DNA from: Polynucleobacter sp. 30F-ANTBAC
Lineage (GTDB): Bacteria > Pseudomonadota > Gammaproteobacteria > Burkholderiales > Burkholderiaceae
Reading direction: 5' to 3'
DNA: 64,000 nucleotides
Assembly: GCF_018882385.1 (NCBI RefSeq)
Contig: NZ_JACVON010000002.1
Span: 682,001-746,000, forward strand
The position numbers were made by a program, and so were the translations under genes. Under the pieces are notes generated by a model. The model made no database searches and had not been told where the DNA came from. It saw only the letters and a program-made list of their open reading frames with translations. Positions 35,820 to 45,739 of this stretch are shown piece by piece (position 1 is the first letter of the stretch; the number at the start of each line of letters is the position of its first letter).

Positions 35820-36760
35820 TGCTTCTTCATGAACATAAGGATTTTAATGGGTTGATTGCAACTGTATCAGACAGTATGCGGATTGACCCTAGCCTGGTTG
35901 AAAAAGACTATTGGATCATGCATTCTCTTTGGGGTTTGCAGCAGCAGAAATTCAAATTTGAACTAAAAGGTGGTACTTCACTATCTAAGGGCTTTGGCTT
36001 AATCTATCGTTTCTCCGAAGACATAGATATTAGAATTGAACCCCCAGTCGGCTTAAACGTTAAGATTGGTAAAAATCAAAACAAAGAATCACACATCAAA
36101 TCAAGATCTGAATTTTATGACTGGTTTGCAAGCGCTCTTAGTATTCCTGGTGTGCAAAATATTCAAAGAGATCACTCATTTGATGATCAAGAGAAAATGC
36201 GTAGTGGTGGGGTTCGCATCAACTACTTGTCTAAAGCGCCATTTTTAAATGGGTTAAAAGACGGTGTTTTATTAGAATTAGGATTTGACGACACTTCGCC
36301 TAATCAGTCTGTGGACATATCTTCTTGGGCATATGATCATGCCATCAAGTTTGTCACAGGTATTGATGACAACCGTGCTAAAAATGTTTTGTGCTACTTG
36401 CCAGAATATACCTTTGTAGAAAAGCTCCAAGCTATTTCCACAAAATTTAGACAATATAAACAAGGTATTGGATTCCCCAGGAATTTCTTGAGACACTACT
36501 ACGATATTTATTGTCTTTTGAATTGTGAACCCGTACTTAATTTTATTAAGTCAGATAAATACCACAGCAGAAAAATAAAGCGATTTTCAAGCGCAGATAA
36601 TTTGATCATTGCTCAAAATGATGCTTTCATCTTGGGTGATGTCAGCGATAGAAATTTATTTAAATCTGAATATCAAAAGGTTGTTAGTCTTTATTACAGT
36701 GGACAACCTAGCTTTGACGATCTTCTAAAGCGGATTCATCAGCATATTCATTACCTATAG
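35819..36760 (+). CDS. AbiEii-like nucleotidyltransferase toxin
   Basis: Toxin of the AbiE/type IV system, from the DNA polymerase beta-like nucleotidyltransferase family. Characterised relatives give phage resistance by abortive infection and add nucleotides to RNAs (tRNA in MenT proteins). The active-site motif GGTSLSKG (residues 51-58) followed by EDIDIRI (Asp68 and Asp70) is intact. YCLLN and a helical C-terminus complete the 313 residues. The ATG at 35819 shares bases with the antitoxin stop, so the two are translated together. The catalytic residues are present, so it is probably active. Confidence 0.9.
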   Translation: MLLHEHKDFNGLIATVSDSMRIDPSLVEKDYWIMHSLWGLQQQKFKFELKGGTSLSKGFGLIYRFSEDIDIRIEPPVGLNVKIGKNQNKESHIKSRSEFYDWFASALSIPGVQNIQRDHSFDDQEKMRSGGVRINYLSKAPFLNGLKDGVLLELGFDDTSPNQSVDISSWAYDHAIKFVTGIDDNRAKNVLCYLPEYTFVEKLQAISTKFRQYKQGIGFPRNFLRHYYDIYCLLNCEPVLNFIKSDKYHSRKIKRFSSADNLIIAQNDAFILGDVSDRNLFKSEYQKVVSLYYSGQPSFDDLLKRIHQHIHYL

Positions 36761-36854
36761 ATAAAGTTGGATTAAATGAAACCATCAAAATAAGCTAATA
36801 GTTTTTTTGATGAATCACTTAAGCCAACTTATTGCAATGAATTAAAAACAATAA

Positions 36855-37445
36855 TTAAAACTCACCTTTGACACTTGTTAGGCCTAAAGCATCCCAATCA
36901 AGCATGCCGCCACGGTAGTAATAAATCTTAGTTGCTGGGAAACCGTCGCGTACCATTGCTTTCATCGCAAAGGGGCTTTGAGGGCAAACAGGTCCATTGC
37001 AGAAGCTATAGACTTTCTTGGCTTGGCTGCAGTCCCATGGTTTCTTTCCGCCAGCTGGCAATTTTTTGCAACCAAGCTCATCCATGCGCATAGCAACTTC
37101 AGTGTAGGGAATACTGATAGATCCTGGAATCGTACCCTTGATGCGATCGTTTGAATCACGCATGTCTACCACCAAAGAATTCTTATCACCCAATGCAGTC
37201 ATGATTTCAGCTTCGCTAACAGGTGTCACACCTGGAAGAGGTATGAGGGGTTGTAGTGTGCCGCCGTTCTTAGCGCAACTTGTCATCACGCGTGTGATGG
37301 TCACTGGGCCATTGCTGGTTTGAACAACCACTTCTTTTTTACCTTCAAAAATGTTGAGTGGGGTGCCTGGGGCGATGGTAGCTGCTTGAGCAAATACCAA
37401 TTGGCTGGCAAACATGCTGATGCCCAAAATGAGTAGCTTTTTCAT
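36855..37445 (-). CDS. Exported rhodanese-like protein
   Basis: Signal peptide (MKKLLILGISMFASQLVFA, cleavage before QAATI) followed by one rhodanese domain (about 75-190): VVDMRDSNDRIKGTIPGSISIPY, then the active-site loop SFCNGPVCPQS. The loop has a catalytic-type Cys but differs from the classical CRxGx[RT] loop, and a second Cys two residues from Pro may form a disulfide. Likely periplasmic sulfur or redox chemistry; substrate unknown. Four further cysteines occur in the mature protein. Single gene, with ATGAAAAA preceded by AAGGATC. Confidence 0.88.
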   Translation of the reverse strand: MKKLLILGISMFASQLVFAQAATIAPGTPLNIFEGKKEVVVQTSNGPVTITRVMTSCAKNGGTLQPLIPLPGVTPVSEAEIMTALGDKNSLVVDMRDSNDRIKGTIPGSISIPYTEVAMRMDELGCKKLPAGGKKPWDCSQAKKVYSFCNGPVCPQSPFAMKAMVRDGFPATKIYYYRGGMLDWDALGLTSVKGEF

Positions 37446-37599
37446 GATGATCCTTAAAATATATTGAAATATGTACTGACTGATTTAGGCGCTATCTTGG
37501 GCCTTGATGCTTGCTCACACATTACTAGTTACTGTTTATTCCTAGTTGTTCTTCGATCAGTTATTGCGGAGCAATCCCTCAAAATGAGCCATCAAATAT

Positions 37600-38424
37600 T
37601 TATTTTGGAAACAAAAAAGTTGCTGCCGCTCTGATTCCCCACTGAGGGGCCATGGGTGATTTCTCAAGATAGTAACGAGCGCCAAGAGAGAATGAGATAG
37701 GTTGATCTCCTATTTTCATGACTTGAGCCACACTTAAATTGAGTGGCACATTCCATTGATCGTTTGTCCAGTCATAGCTCGATTCGATGTTGCTTGAAAC
37801 CGATAAGCCTTTACCCAGTTGCTTGGTTAGGAAGGGTTGCAAAAATAAATTATTTAGCTTGGTCATCCCTGGATCAGGGTTGCCCATGCCAAATAGATTG
37901 AATGCCAACATGCCGTAGGTATAGGCACCATCTTGCTTTAAGACAACACCTGTAGGCCCAGCACCCCATTGCTTGCTTGAGAGGCCATTCACATCTGTAG
38001 GAATATTCAGGATCGGACCCGCACCCCAAATCAGACCATCGCTGGTAGGTGCTTTAGGAGAAAAGAAAAAGCTTTGCGTAATATCGGCAACGCCTGATTG
38101 GCGTGTGCCTGGGGAGATATCTGTTTGCTTGACCAAAGGCATGACGGTTCTTGAAATCAGATTCCAGTCCTGATGAATGCTCATTGGTACAACGGGTTTT
38201 AGCGTTAAATAATTCTTATCGCCCGACTCATTCACGCCGGCCTTCGTATCCCAGGTGTATTCAAAGGGAACGCTAATTAGTGCAGCTATGGGATTGGCTA
38301 GTTTTTTAGCTAAATCATCGGCCCCTGATTGAGCTATGCTGCTGGTGCTGATGCCCCCTAATAAGGTAAAAGCTAAGGTGCTCATTAAAATTCGGAAGGG
38401 GGCGTAATGAATTCTATGGGCCAT
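37600..38424 (-). CDS. Outer-membrane beta-barrel-like protein (often named neuromedin U/transporter)
   Basis: Signal peptide (residues 1-32, ending SSIAQ) followed by alternating beta strands with aromatic ends. The C-terminal residues are FLFPK, barrel-like though not ending in Phe. ANPIAALISVPFEYTWD near residues 43-59 is a strong family landmark of the group annotated as neuromedin U or MetA-pathway-of-phenol-degradation-like outer-membrane proteins. Later strands include WGAGPILNIPT and FSLGARYYLEKSP. Function not established; probable channel or passive carrier. 274 residues, monocistronic. Confidence 0.8.
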   Translation of the reverse strand: MAHRIHYAPFRILMSTLAFTLLGGISTSSIAQSGADDLAKKLANPIAALISVPFEYTWDTKAGVNESGDKNYLTLKPVVPMSIHQDWNLISRTVMPLVKQTDISPGTRQSGVADITQSFFFSPKAPTSDGLIWGAGPILNIPTDVNGLSSKQWGAGPTGVVLKQDGAYTYGMLAFNLFGMGNPDPGMTKLNNLFLQPFLTKQLGKGLSVSSNIESSYDWTNDQWNVPLNLSVAQVMKIGDQPISFSLGARYYLEKSPMAPQWGIRAAATFLFPK

Positions 38425-38695
38425 AAATACTCGCTTTTAACCTGATTAAAAATAATGATGGATGCTACCAAAATGCCCTTTTAATAGTTAGTCACTCTAG
38501 GGTTAATGATTCTTAGATTGAATTTAGGAATGGAAAGACTATATAAAATATATAAATAATATTAATGATCGGTATTTAAATTAAAATTAAAATAGAATAT
38601 TATTAACTAATAATACTTGTATATAATATGACTGGTTATATGAAGATTATTATTTAATCTACTCTAAGAATAAATTACTCAATAAGGCAAATAAA
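38425..38695. promoter_or_regulatory. Very AT-rich divergent spacer before the H-NS-like gene
   Basis: 271 bp without a gene. From 38540 on it is almost entirely A and T, with several TATAAT-like hexamers (one at 38634-38639). AT-rich curved DNA is the preferred target of H-NS family proteins, so autoregulation of the adjacent gene is plausible. Confidence 0.5.
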
Positions 38696-38980
38696 ATGGC
38701 GACATATCAAGAGTTAATGGCTCAAAAAGAAGCTTTAGAAAAGCAAATTATTGAAGCAAAAGCACGCGAGAAAGCTGAAGGCGTTGCTAAAGCAAAAGCA
38801 ATTATTGAACAATATAAGTTAACCGCAGCCGATATTTTTGCCCGTAAAGGTTTGGCTGGCTCACCTGGCGGTAAGGTAGCTGCAAAATACCGCAATCCAG
38901 CCACTGGTGAAACTTGGACTGGACGCGGTAAAGCTCCTAAATGGATAGAAGGTCAAGACCGTAGTCAATTTACTATTTAA
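38696..38980 (+). CDS. H-NS family nucleoid-associated protein
   Basis: 94-residue protein of the short betaproteobacterial H-NS type. It has an N-terminal coiled-coil oligomerisation helix (about 2-45; QELMAQKEALEKQIIEAKAR). The C-terminal DNA-binding domain (about 58-94) contains KYRNPATGETWTGRGKAPKWI, with the AT-hook-like TGRGKAP motif that inserts into the minor groove. Usually silences AT-rich acquired DNA; the AbiE-like region nearby would be a natural target. AAGGC precedes the ATG. Confidence 0.95.
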   Translation: MATYQELMAQKEALEKQIIEAKAREKAEGVAKAKAIIEQYKLTAADIFARKGLAGSPGGKVAAKYRNPATGETWTGRGKAPKWIEGQDRSQFTI

Positions 38981-39023
38981 TAATAATTCATTGACTAACT
39001 AGTTTGATGTAAGGGCCTGTTGA

Positions 39024-39713
39024 TCAGGTCCTTTCGCATTTCTTGGCCATACAGTCTAATATGAGATTCTCAAGTTTCTCTGAGAATCTCTGATTAACCT
39101 CCCCATTCTCTAATAACAAGACTTCCTTTTGGTAGGGTCTAATCATTGGGTTATGAGACGGCTTTCTTCCTGTGCGAGTCTTGTTATCAGAGAAATCATC
39201 CGAAGCCATTTTAAGAACCTGTGGGTGAAGTTTTAAGAAGTTCGACTCCACTAAAACAGGAATATGTTTGGTGTGCGTATTTTTACTCAGGTAATGAAGT
39301 AAATGCACCTGTTCTACCGGCGAGATCGCGAAATCTAGGTAAATAACATCCGGAGCCAACGAAACTGATTGCATCAATGCTTCCAAGGTATCTGAGCAAA
39401 GATGGAGGTCTACTTCCGATTTCCAGGGGGCAGAGAGGCTTTTAAATTCCTCAAAACTTTCCTGACGCCTAAATACGGCTAGCAGGAGAAATTGCGCCCC
39501 GCATCGCTCACGAATACCTAAGCGCCTTCTTTTCAGAAGTTGCTCCAGTGAGGACATGAGGATCCGACGATGACCGCCTTGGGTTTTCCAAGCCAATAAT
39601 TCGCCAGTTTCAACCATCTTTTGGACGGTACCCAGTGATACTTGAAGGTGACGCGCGCTTTGGCGAGTACTCAAGAAATCCTTAGGATTTTCTAAATTTT
39701 TGATTTTCATCAT
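39024..39713 (-). CDS. Excisionase-type HTH regulator with receiver-like C-terminal domain
   Basis: N-terminal MerR/excisionase HTH (about residues 12-62: LSTRQSARHLQVSLGTVQKMVETGELLAW, then KTQGGHRRI, the typical wing). The C-terminal 130 residues look like a response-regulator receiver. PDVIYLDFAIS places an Asp at the phospho-acceptor position and HIPVLVESNF resembles the fifth strand, but the acidic pair after strand 1 is missing (FLLLAVFRR). It is therefore a pseudo-receiver or an atypical one. Two adjacent ATGs (39713, 39710). Divergent from sucA across 343 bp that hold a perfect 20-bp palindrome. Targets unknown. Confidence 0.82.
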   Translation of the reverse strand: MMKIKNLENPKDFLSTRQSARHLQVSLGTVQKMVETGELLAWKTQGGHRRILMSSLEQLLKRRRLGIRERCGAQFLLLAVFRRQESFEEFKSLSAPWKSEVDLHLCSDTLEALMQSVSLAPDVIYLDFAISPVEQVHLLHYLSKNTHTKHIPVLVESNFLKLHPQVLKMASDDFSDNKTRTGRKPSHNPMIRPYQKEVLLLENGEVNQRFSEKLENLILDCMAKKCERT

Positions 39714-40056
39714 TATTTCCTGTTAAGTTATCTAAGGAGATCAAATCGTAAATAGGATTTCTCGTCTTGAATATCAGACAATTCAGATTTTCTTGTAGGA
39801 AATTTCCTACAAAATGAGGTAATTACCCTTTGGATTTTTAGGGGAAAAACCTAACTGTGCTGTCTAAAGCTTTGGAATACAGTGTTTTTTAGTGAAAAAG
39901 TAAGGTAAATCAGGGTTTAGGCGTGTTAAGCTTCTGTTTACGGAGAATTTTTTCGTTGCAGTTACAACTCGTTCGCAATCCGCTAATCGGTGAAGCCGTG
40001 TCGCGGAAGGTCTTAACCCACTACAAACTCGGGATACCCGATGAAAGGTGAGCAAT
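39714..40056. promoter_or_regulatory. 343-bp control region between the HTH regulator and sucA
   Basis: No gene is supported. It contains the 20-bp palindrome at 39793-39812 and a small stem TCGGG-ATA-CCCGA (40030-40042) directly before the sucA ribosome binding site. It must hold the promoter of the 2-oxoglutarate dehydrogenase operon. Confidence 0.55.
39793..39812. promoter_or_regulatory. Perfect 20-bp palindrome, candidate operator
   Basis: TTGTAGGAAATTTCCTACAA reads the same on both strands. It lies 80 bp before the HTH-regulator start and 245 bp before sucA. A perfect palindrome of this length next to a regulator gene is a typical operator for a dimeric DNA-binding protein. Confidence 0.7.
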
Positions 40057-42912
40057 ATGATGCAGTCCTACAGAGGTAGCTCTTATCTCTTTGGCGGAAA
40101 CGCCCCTTACGTAGAAGAACTCTACGAAGCCTATTTAGAAAATCCAAGTTCTGTTTCAGATTATTGGCGTGACTATTTTGATAATGTTCAGCTAGTACCA
40201 GCTGTTGATGGAAGCACGAAGCAGGATGTGCCCCATGCCCCAGTAGTCAATGCCTTTGCTGAGCGTGCGAAGCAAGGTCCGATCCGTGTCGTGAATGATT
40301 CAGCGGATTCTGAGTTAGGCCGTAAGCGTGTGGCTGTACAGCAATTAATTGCTGCTCACCGAAACGTTGGTAACCGTTGGGCTGATTTAGACCCACTCAA
40401 GCGCACCGAGCGCCCAGATATTCCTGAGCTAGATCCTGCCTTCTATGGTTTGGGTGATGCGGATATGGATATCATCTTTAATACAAGCAACACCTTCTTC
40501 GGTAAAGACAGTATGCCTTTGCGTGAGTTGTTGCAAAACTTGCGTCAAACCTATTCCGGTACGATTGGTGCTGAGTTCATGTACATCACGGATCAAAAGA
40601 TCAAGCGTTGGTGGCAAGAAAAGTTAGAAGCTGCGAGATCTACTCCAGCATTCACTCCTGAGAAAAAGAAACAGGTACTTGAGCGCTTAACTGCTGCTGA
40701 AGGCTTGGAGCGGTATTTGCATACTAAGTATGTGGGTCAAAAACGCTTCTCTTTAGAAGGTGGTGAGAGTTTTATCGCTTCCATGGATGAAGTGGTACGT
40801 ACTGCCGGAACTGCTGGTGTTCAAGAAATTGTGATTGGTATGGCTCACCGTGGCCGTCTCAATGTGCTTGTCAACACGCTAGGCAAAATGCCTAAAGACT
40901 TGTTTGCTGAGTTTGATCACACAGCGCCAGAGGATCTACCTGCTGGTGATGTGAAGTATCACCAAGGTTTCTCAAGCGATGTCACAACCCCAGGCGGTCC
41001 GGTTCATTTGTCATTGGCATTTAACCCATCTCACTTAGAGATCGTTAACCCAGTTGTTGAAGGTTCTGTTCGCGCTCGTATGGATCGTCGTGGTGACGTT
41101 GCTGGTGATCAAGTGATGCCTATTTTGGTTCACGGTGATGCGGCGATTGCTGGTCAAGGTGTGGTTCAAGAAACTTTAGCCATGGCAGAGGTTCGTGGTT
41201 ATTACACTGGCGGCACAATCCACATTGTGATCAATAACCAAATTGGTTTTACAACATCCGATCCTCGTGACTTACGTTCAACGCTTTACTGTACAGATAT
41301 CTTAAAAACAATTGAAGCTCCAGTTCTTCACGTAAATGGTGATGATCCTGAGGCAGTTGTTTTTGCAACTCAATTAGCGGTTGAATATCGCAACACCTTT
41401 AAGAAAGATGTGGCGATCGACATTATTTGTTTCCGTAAGTTAGGTCACAACGAACAAGATACGCCTGCTTTAACGCAACCATTGATGTACAAAAAGATTG
41501 CTCAACACCCCGGCACTCGCAAGTTATACGCTGATAAATTGGAAGCGCAAGGTGTATTGACAGCAGGTGGTGGTGATGAGATGTCGAAGGCTTATCGCGC
41601 TGCGATGGATGAGGGTAAGCATACGGTTGATCCAGTGATCTCCAACTTCAAAGGTAAGTTTGCAGTTGATTGGTCACCATTCTTAAATAAGAAATGGACC
41701 GACTCTGCTGATACAGCGATTCCACTAGCTGAGTGGAAGCGTTTGGCTGAGCGCATTACCAAAGTTCCTGAAGGATTCAAGCCGCATAACTTGGTGGATA
41801 ACGTTTTAAATAACCGTGCTGCGATGGGTCGTGGTGAGGTCAACGTTGACTGGGGTATGGGCGAGCACATGGCATTTGCTTCATTGGTGGCGAGCGGTTA
41901 CCCGATTCGTTTATCTGGTGAAGATTCAGGCCGCGGTACTTTTACGCACCGTCATGCTGTGATTCATGATCAAAACCGTGAGAAGTGGGATATTGGCACT
42001 TACATTCCTTTGGAGAATGTTGCTGAGAATCAAGCACCGTTTACTGTGATCGACTCCATTCTTTCAGAAGAAGCTGTTCTTGGTTTTGAATACGGTTATG
42101 CCGCAGCTGAACCAAATACCTTAACTATTTGGGAAGCTCAGTTCGGTGACTTCGTGAACGGTGCGCAAGTGGTCATTGACCAATTTATCGCATCCGGTGA
42201 AGTGAAGTGGGGTCGTGCGAACGGTCTTGTGTTGATGTTGCCTCACGGCTATGAAGGTCAAGGCCCTGAGCACTCATCAGCCCGTCCGGAGCGTTTTATG
42301 CAGCTATGTGCTGATATGAACATGCAAGTGGTTCAACCAACGACTGCATCTCAAATTTTCCACTTGTTACGCCGTCAAATGATTCGTCAGTTCCGTAAGC
42401 CGCTGATCATCATGACGCCGAAGTCATTATTGAGAAATAAAGATGCCACATCACCTGTTTCTGAATTTACTAAAGGTGAATTTAAAACAGTGATTGGTGA
42501 GTTGGATAGCAAAATTGAGGCGAAGAAAGTTACTCGTGTGGTGGCATGTTCAGGCAAGGTTTATTACGACCTTGTTAAAGCTCGTGAAACGAAGAAGCAA
42601 GATGATGTTGCTTTGATTCGTGTTGAGCAGTTGTATCCGTTCCCACACAAGGCATTTGCTGCTGAAATGAAAAAGTATCCAAATGCTACGGAGATTGTTT
42701 GGTGTCAAGATGAGCCACAAAACCAAGGCTCATGGTTCTTCATTCAACACAATATCCACGAGAACATGACTGAAGGTCAAAAGTTGGGTTACTCCGGTCG
42801 TCCAGCTTCAGCATCGCCAGCTTGTGGTTATGCGCACCTACACCAAGATCAACAAAAATCATTGGTTGATGGAGCGTTTGCCAAACTCAAAGGTTTTGTG
42901 CTGACGAAATAA
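40057..42912 (+). CDS. sucA: 2-oxoglutarate dehydrogenase E1 component
   Basis: Thiamine-diphosphate decarboxylase subunit of the 2-oxoglutarate dehydrogenase complex. The ATG at 40057 is preferred (AAAGGTGAG upstream, family N-terminus MMQSYRGSSYLFGGNAPYVEELYEAYL); a GTG lies three codons earlier. Features: AHRGRLNVLVNTLGK, the ThDP region GDAAIAGQGVVQETLAMAEV and HIVINNQIGFTTSDPRD, and the transketolase-like pyrimidine domain (SGEDSGRGTFTHRHAV). 951 residues, normal. First gene of sucA-sucB-lpdA. Confidence 0.97.
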   Translation: MMQSYRGSSYLFGGNAPYVEELYEAYLENPSSVSDYWRDYFDNVQLVPAVDGSTKQDVPHAPVVNAFAERAKQGPIRVVNDSADSELGRKRVAVQQLIAAHRNVGNRWADLDPLKRTERPDIPELDPAFYGLGDADMDIIFNTSNTFFGKDSMPLRELLQNLRQTYSGTIGAEFMYITDQKIKRWWQEKLEAARSTPAFTPEKKKQVLERLTAAEGLERYLHTKYVGQKRFSLEGGESFIASMDEVVRTAGTAGVQEIVIGMAHRGRLNVLVNTLGKMPKDLFAEFDHTAPEDLPAGDVKYHQGFSSDVTTPGGPVHLSLAFNPSHLEIVNPVVEGSVRARMDRRGDVAGDQVMPILVHGDAAIAGQGVVQETLAMAEVRGYYTGGTIHIVINNQIGFTTSDPRDLRSTLYCTDILKTIEAPVLHVNGDDPEAVVFATQLAVEYRNTFKKDVAIDIICFRKLGHNEQDTPALTQPLMYKKIAQHPGTRKLYADKLEAQGVLTAGGGDEMSKAYRAAMDEGKHTVDPVISNFKGKFAVDWSPFLNKKWTDSADTAIPLAEWKRLAERITKVPEGFKPHNLVDNVLNNRAAMGRGEVNVDWGMGEHMAFASLVASGYPIRLSGEDSGRGTFTHRHAVIHDQNREKWDIGTYIPLENVAENQAPFTVIDSILSEEAVLGFEYGYAAAEPNTLTIWEAQFGDFVNGAQVVIDQFIASGEVKWGRANGLVLMLPHGYEGQGPEHSSARPERFMQLCADMNMQVVQPTTASQIFHLLRRQMIRQFRKPLIIMTPKSLLRNKDATSPVSEFTKGEFKTVIGELDSKIEAKKVTRVVACSGKVYYDLVKARETKKQDDVALIRVEQLYPFPHKAFAAEMKKYPNATEIVWCQDEPQNQGSWFFIQHNIHENMTEGQKLGYSGRPASASPACGYAHLHQDQQKSLVDGAFAKLKGFVLTK

Positions 42913-42981
42913 CAGTCCAAGATTAAATTAATAACGAAAAAATAAATTTACTCACATTTAAGAGAAATAAGGGAAAAGAAC

Positions 42982-44193
42982 ATGGCTATCGTAGACGTTA
43001 AAGTTCCACAACTATCAGAATCAGTTGCTGAAGCAACCATGCTAACTTGGAAGAAAAAAGCAGGCGAAGCAGTTGCTCAAGATGAAATCTTGATTGAGAT
43101 CGAAACAGACAAAGTGGTGCTAGAAGTACCTGCACCTTCAGCAGGTGTATTGGCAGAAATCGTTGTTGGCGATGGTGGTACGGTTGTTTCTGATCAGGTG
43201 ATTGCCAAAATTGATAGCGCAGCTAAAGCAGCAGCGGCACCAGCGCCAGCAGCTAAAGCAGAGGCGGCTGCACCTGCACCTACACCAGCTCCAGTAGCGA
43301 CTCCAGCAGCTGGTGGCAAGGCTATGCCTTCAGCAGCAAAGTTAATGGCTGAGAACAATTTATCAGCCGCTCAAGTTGGTGGTTCAGGTAAAGATGGTCG
43401 CGTGACAAAGGGTGATGTATTGGCAACCTTGTCAGGTACTGCGCCTGTTACTAAATCAGCGCCTGTAGCAGCACCTCAAGTTAATTTGGGCGGTCGTCCG
43501 GAAGAGCGCGTGCCAATGAGTCGTTTGCGTGCGCGTATTGCTGAGCGTTTATTGCAGTCTCAACAAACGAATGCCATTTTGACAACGTTCAATGAAGTGA
43601 ACATGGCGCCAGTGATGGCTATGCGTAATAAATACAAAGATCAGTTTGAAAAAGAGCACGGCACAAAGCTTGGTTTCATGTCTTTCTTCGTTAAGGCAGC
43701 AGTGCATGCTTTGAAGAAATATCCAATCCTCAATGCTTCAGTCGATGGCAATGACATCGTTTATCACGGTTACTTTGATATTGGTATCGCTGTGGGTTCA
43801 CCACGTGGTTTGGTTGTGCCTATTCTTCGTGATGCCGATCAAATGAGCTTGGCAGATATTGAGAAGAAGATTGCTGAGTTTGGTGCTAAGGCACGTGATG
43901 GTAAGTTGACCTTGGATGATCTGTCTGGTGGCACATTCTCCATCTCTAACGGCGGCATTTTCGGTTCTATGTTGTCAACACCGATCATTAACCCGCCGCA
44001 GTCAGCTATCTTGGGCATCCATGCAACGAAAGATCGTGCAGTAGTTGAAAACGGTCAAGTGGTTGTGCGTCCAATTAACTATTTGGCAATGTCTTACGAT
44101 CACCGCATCATTGATGGTCGCGAAGCAGTGTTAGGTTTAGTGGCAATGAAAGAAGCGTTGGAAGATCCAGCACGTCTTTTATTAGATATCTAA
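42982..44193 (+). CDS. sucB: Dihydrolipoyllysine succinyltransferase (E2)
   Basis: E2 core of the 2-oxoglutarate dehydrogenase complex. Lipoyl domain (1-78) with the lipoylated Lys in [14 protein letters not shown], an Ala/Pro linker (about 80-112), a peripheral E3-binding domain (about 113-150, [28 protein letters not shown]), and the catalytic domain ending in [16 protein letters not shown] with the active-site His. 403 residues, one lipoyl domain as usual. GGGAAAAG upstream. Confidence 0.97.
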   Translation: MAIVDVKVPQLSESVAEATMLTWKKKAGEAVAQDEILIEIETDKVVLEVPAPSAGVLAEIVVGDGGTVVSDQVIAKIDSAAKAAAAPAPAAKAEAAAPAPTPAPVATPAAGGKAMPSAAKLMAENNLSAAQVGGSGKDGRVTKGDVLATLSGTAPVTKSAPVAAPQVNLGGRPEERVPMSRLRARIAERLLQSQQTNAILTTFNEVNMAPVMAMRNKYKDQFEKEHGTKLGFMSFFVKAAVHALKKYPILNASVDGNDIVYHGYFDIGIAVGSPRGLVVPILRDADQMSLADIEKKIAEFGAKARDGKLTLDDLSGGTFSISNGGIFGSMLSTPIINPPQSAILGIHATKDRAVVENGQVVVRPINYLAMSYDHRIIDGREAVLGLVAMKEALEDPARLLLDI

Positions 44194-44219
44194 CCTGAGA
44201 CACGGCTAAAGGAAAAAAT

Positions 44220-45656
44220 ATGAGTCAAAATTTTGACGTAGTAGTTATTGGTGGTGGTCCTGGTGGCTATATCGCTGCGATTCGTGCTGCTCAGTTAGGT
44301 TTTAAAGTGGCTTGTGCTGAGAGCGCTGCTTACGATGATCCTAAAGGTGAGCCACGTTTAGGGGGCACTTGTTTGAACGTGGGTTGTATTCCATCTAAAG
44401 CGCTATTGGCAACATCTGAAGAGTTTGAAAATATTGCACATCACGTATCTGATCACGGCATTACTGTGAAAGACGCGACGATTGATGTGAAGAAGATGAT
44501 TGCTCGTAAAGATGACATCGTGACAAAGATGACTGGCGGTATTGGTTTCTTGTTCCGTAAAAACAAAGTCACTTTATTAAAAGGTCATGCCTCATTTGTT
44601 GGTAAAGGTGCTGATGGCTATCAATTAAAGATTGATGGAAAAGATGCCGGCACTGTGACAGCTAAGAATGTCATTATTGCTACCGGTTCTAAAGCACGTC
44701 ATTTACCAAGCATGCCCGTTGATAACGAATTAATTTGCGACAACGAAGGTGCCTTGAAGTTTGGTGCGACACCCAAGAAGCTTGGTGTGATTGGTGCTGG
44801 CGTTATCGGCTTAGAGTTAGGCTCTGTTTGGCGTCGTCTAGGTGCGGAAGTAACGATCCTAGAAGCATTGCCCACTTTCCTTGGTGCATGTGATGAAGGT
44901 ACGGCTAAAGAAGCTCACAAATTGTTTACGAAGCAAGGTCTCAAGATCAATCTTGGTGTAAAAATTGGTGATGTTAAAACAACCAAAAAGGGTGTATCCG
45001 TTGCTTACACCGACAGCACGGGTGCTGCTCAGACGCTTGATTGCGATCGCTTGATCGTGTCGGTTGGTCGTGTACCTAATACAGATCGTTTAAACCTTGA
45101 AGCGATTGGTCTTAAGACCGATGAGCGCGGCTTTATTCCTATTGATGATCACACTTGTGCAACATCTGCTCCTGGCGTTTATGCGGTCGGTGATGTGGTA
45201 CGTGGTCCGATGTTGGCTCACAAAGCAGAAGATGAGGGTGTCTTGGTTGCTGAAGTGATTGCTGGTCAAAAGCCTCACATCGATTACAACTGCATTCCTT
45301 GGGTTATCTACACCTCTCCAGAGATTGCATGGGTTGGTAAAACAGAGCAACAGCTTAAGGCTGAGGGTCGTGCTTACAAGCCAGGTCAGTTCCCATTTGC
45401 GGCTAATGGTCGTGCATTAGGCATGGGGCAGTCAGATGGTTTTGTGAAGGTCTTGGCAGATGCTCAGACAGATGAGATTCTTGGTGTGCACATTGTTGGT
45501 TCAGCGGCGTCTGATTTGATTGCTGAAGCAGCAGTTGCGATGGAATTCAAAGCTGCGGCTGAAGATATCGGTCGCGTTTGTCATCCACATCCTAGCTTAT
45601 CGGAAGTTATGAGAGAAGCTGCTTTAGCTACGGATAAACGTGCATTGAACATGTAA
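44220..45656 (+). CDS. lpdA: Dihydrolipoyl dehydrogenase (E3)
   Basis: FAD flavoprotein that reoxidises dihydrolipoamide with NAD+. FAD motif [20 protein letters not shown] at residues 7-26, redox disulfide [19 protein letters not shown] motif [16 protein letters not shown], and the second FAD motif [17 protein letters not shown]. The C-terminal His-Glu pair is [13 protein letters not shown]. 478 residues. Third gene of the operon, 26 bp after sucB. Confidence 0.97.
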   Translation: MSQNFDVVVIGGGPGGYIAAIRAAQLGFKVACAESAAYDDPKGEPRLGGTCLNVGCIPSKALLATSEEFENIAHHVSDHGITVKDATIDVKKMIARKDDIVTKMTGGIGFLFRKNKVTLLKGHASFVGKGADGYQLKIDGKDAGTVTAKNVIIATGSKARHLPSMPVDNELICDNEGALKFGATPKKLGVIGAGVIGLELGSVWRRLGAEVTILEALPTFLGACDEGTAKEAHKLFTKQGLKINLGVKIGDVKTTKKGVSVAYTDSTGAAQTLDCDRLIVSVGRVPNTDRLNLEAIGLKTDERGFIPIDDHTCATSAPGVYAVGDVVRGPMLAHKAEDEGVLVAEVIAGQKPHIDYNCIPWVIYTSPEIAWVGKTEQQLKAEGRAYKPGQFPFAANGRALGMGQSDGFVKVLADAQTDEILGVHIVGSAASDLIAEAAVAMEFKAAAEDIGRVCHPHPSLSEVMREAALATDKRALNM

Positions 45657-45679
45657 GTTTGTTTTTTTCAGTAATAAAA

Positions 45680-45718
45680 TTGGGGATCGATAAACACCAG
45701 ATGTTTTGAGGTCCCCAA
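45680..45718. terminator. Weak terminator-like stem after lpdA
   Basis: TTGGGGA (45680-45686) and TCCCCAA (45712-45718) can pair around a 25-nt loop, followed by an AT-rich stretch. It lies between lpdA and zapE. Confidence 0.4.
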
Positions 45719-45739
45719 ATTCTTTATATAGATGGTCCC

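Noticed and set aside
36776..36818. Transposon end or IS remnant after the AbiE-like genes
   Set aside because: The CATCAAAA/TTTTTGATG pairing is a short AT hairpin that fits a weak terminator; no transposase fragment or target duplication is visible.
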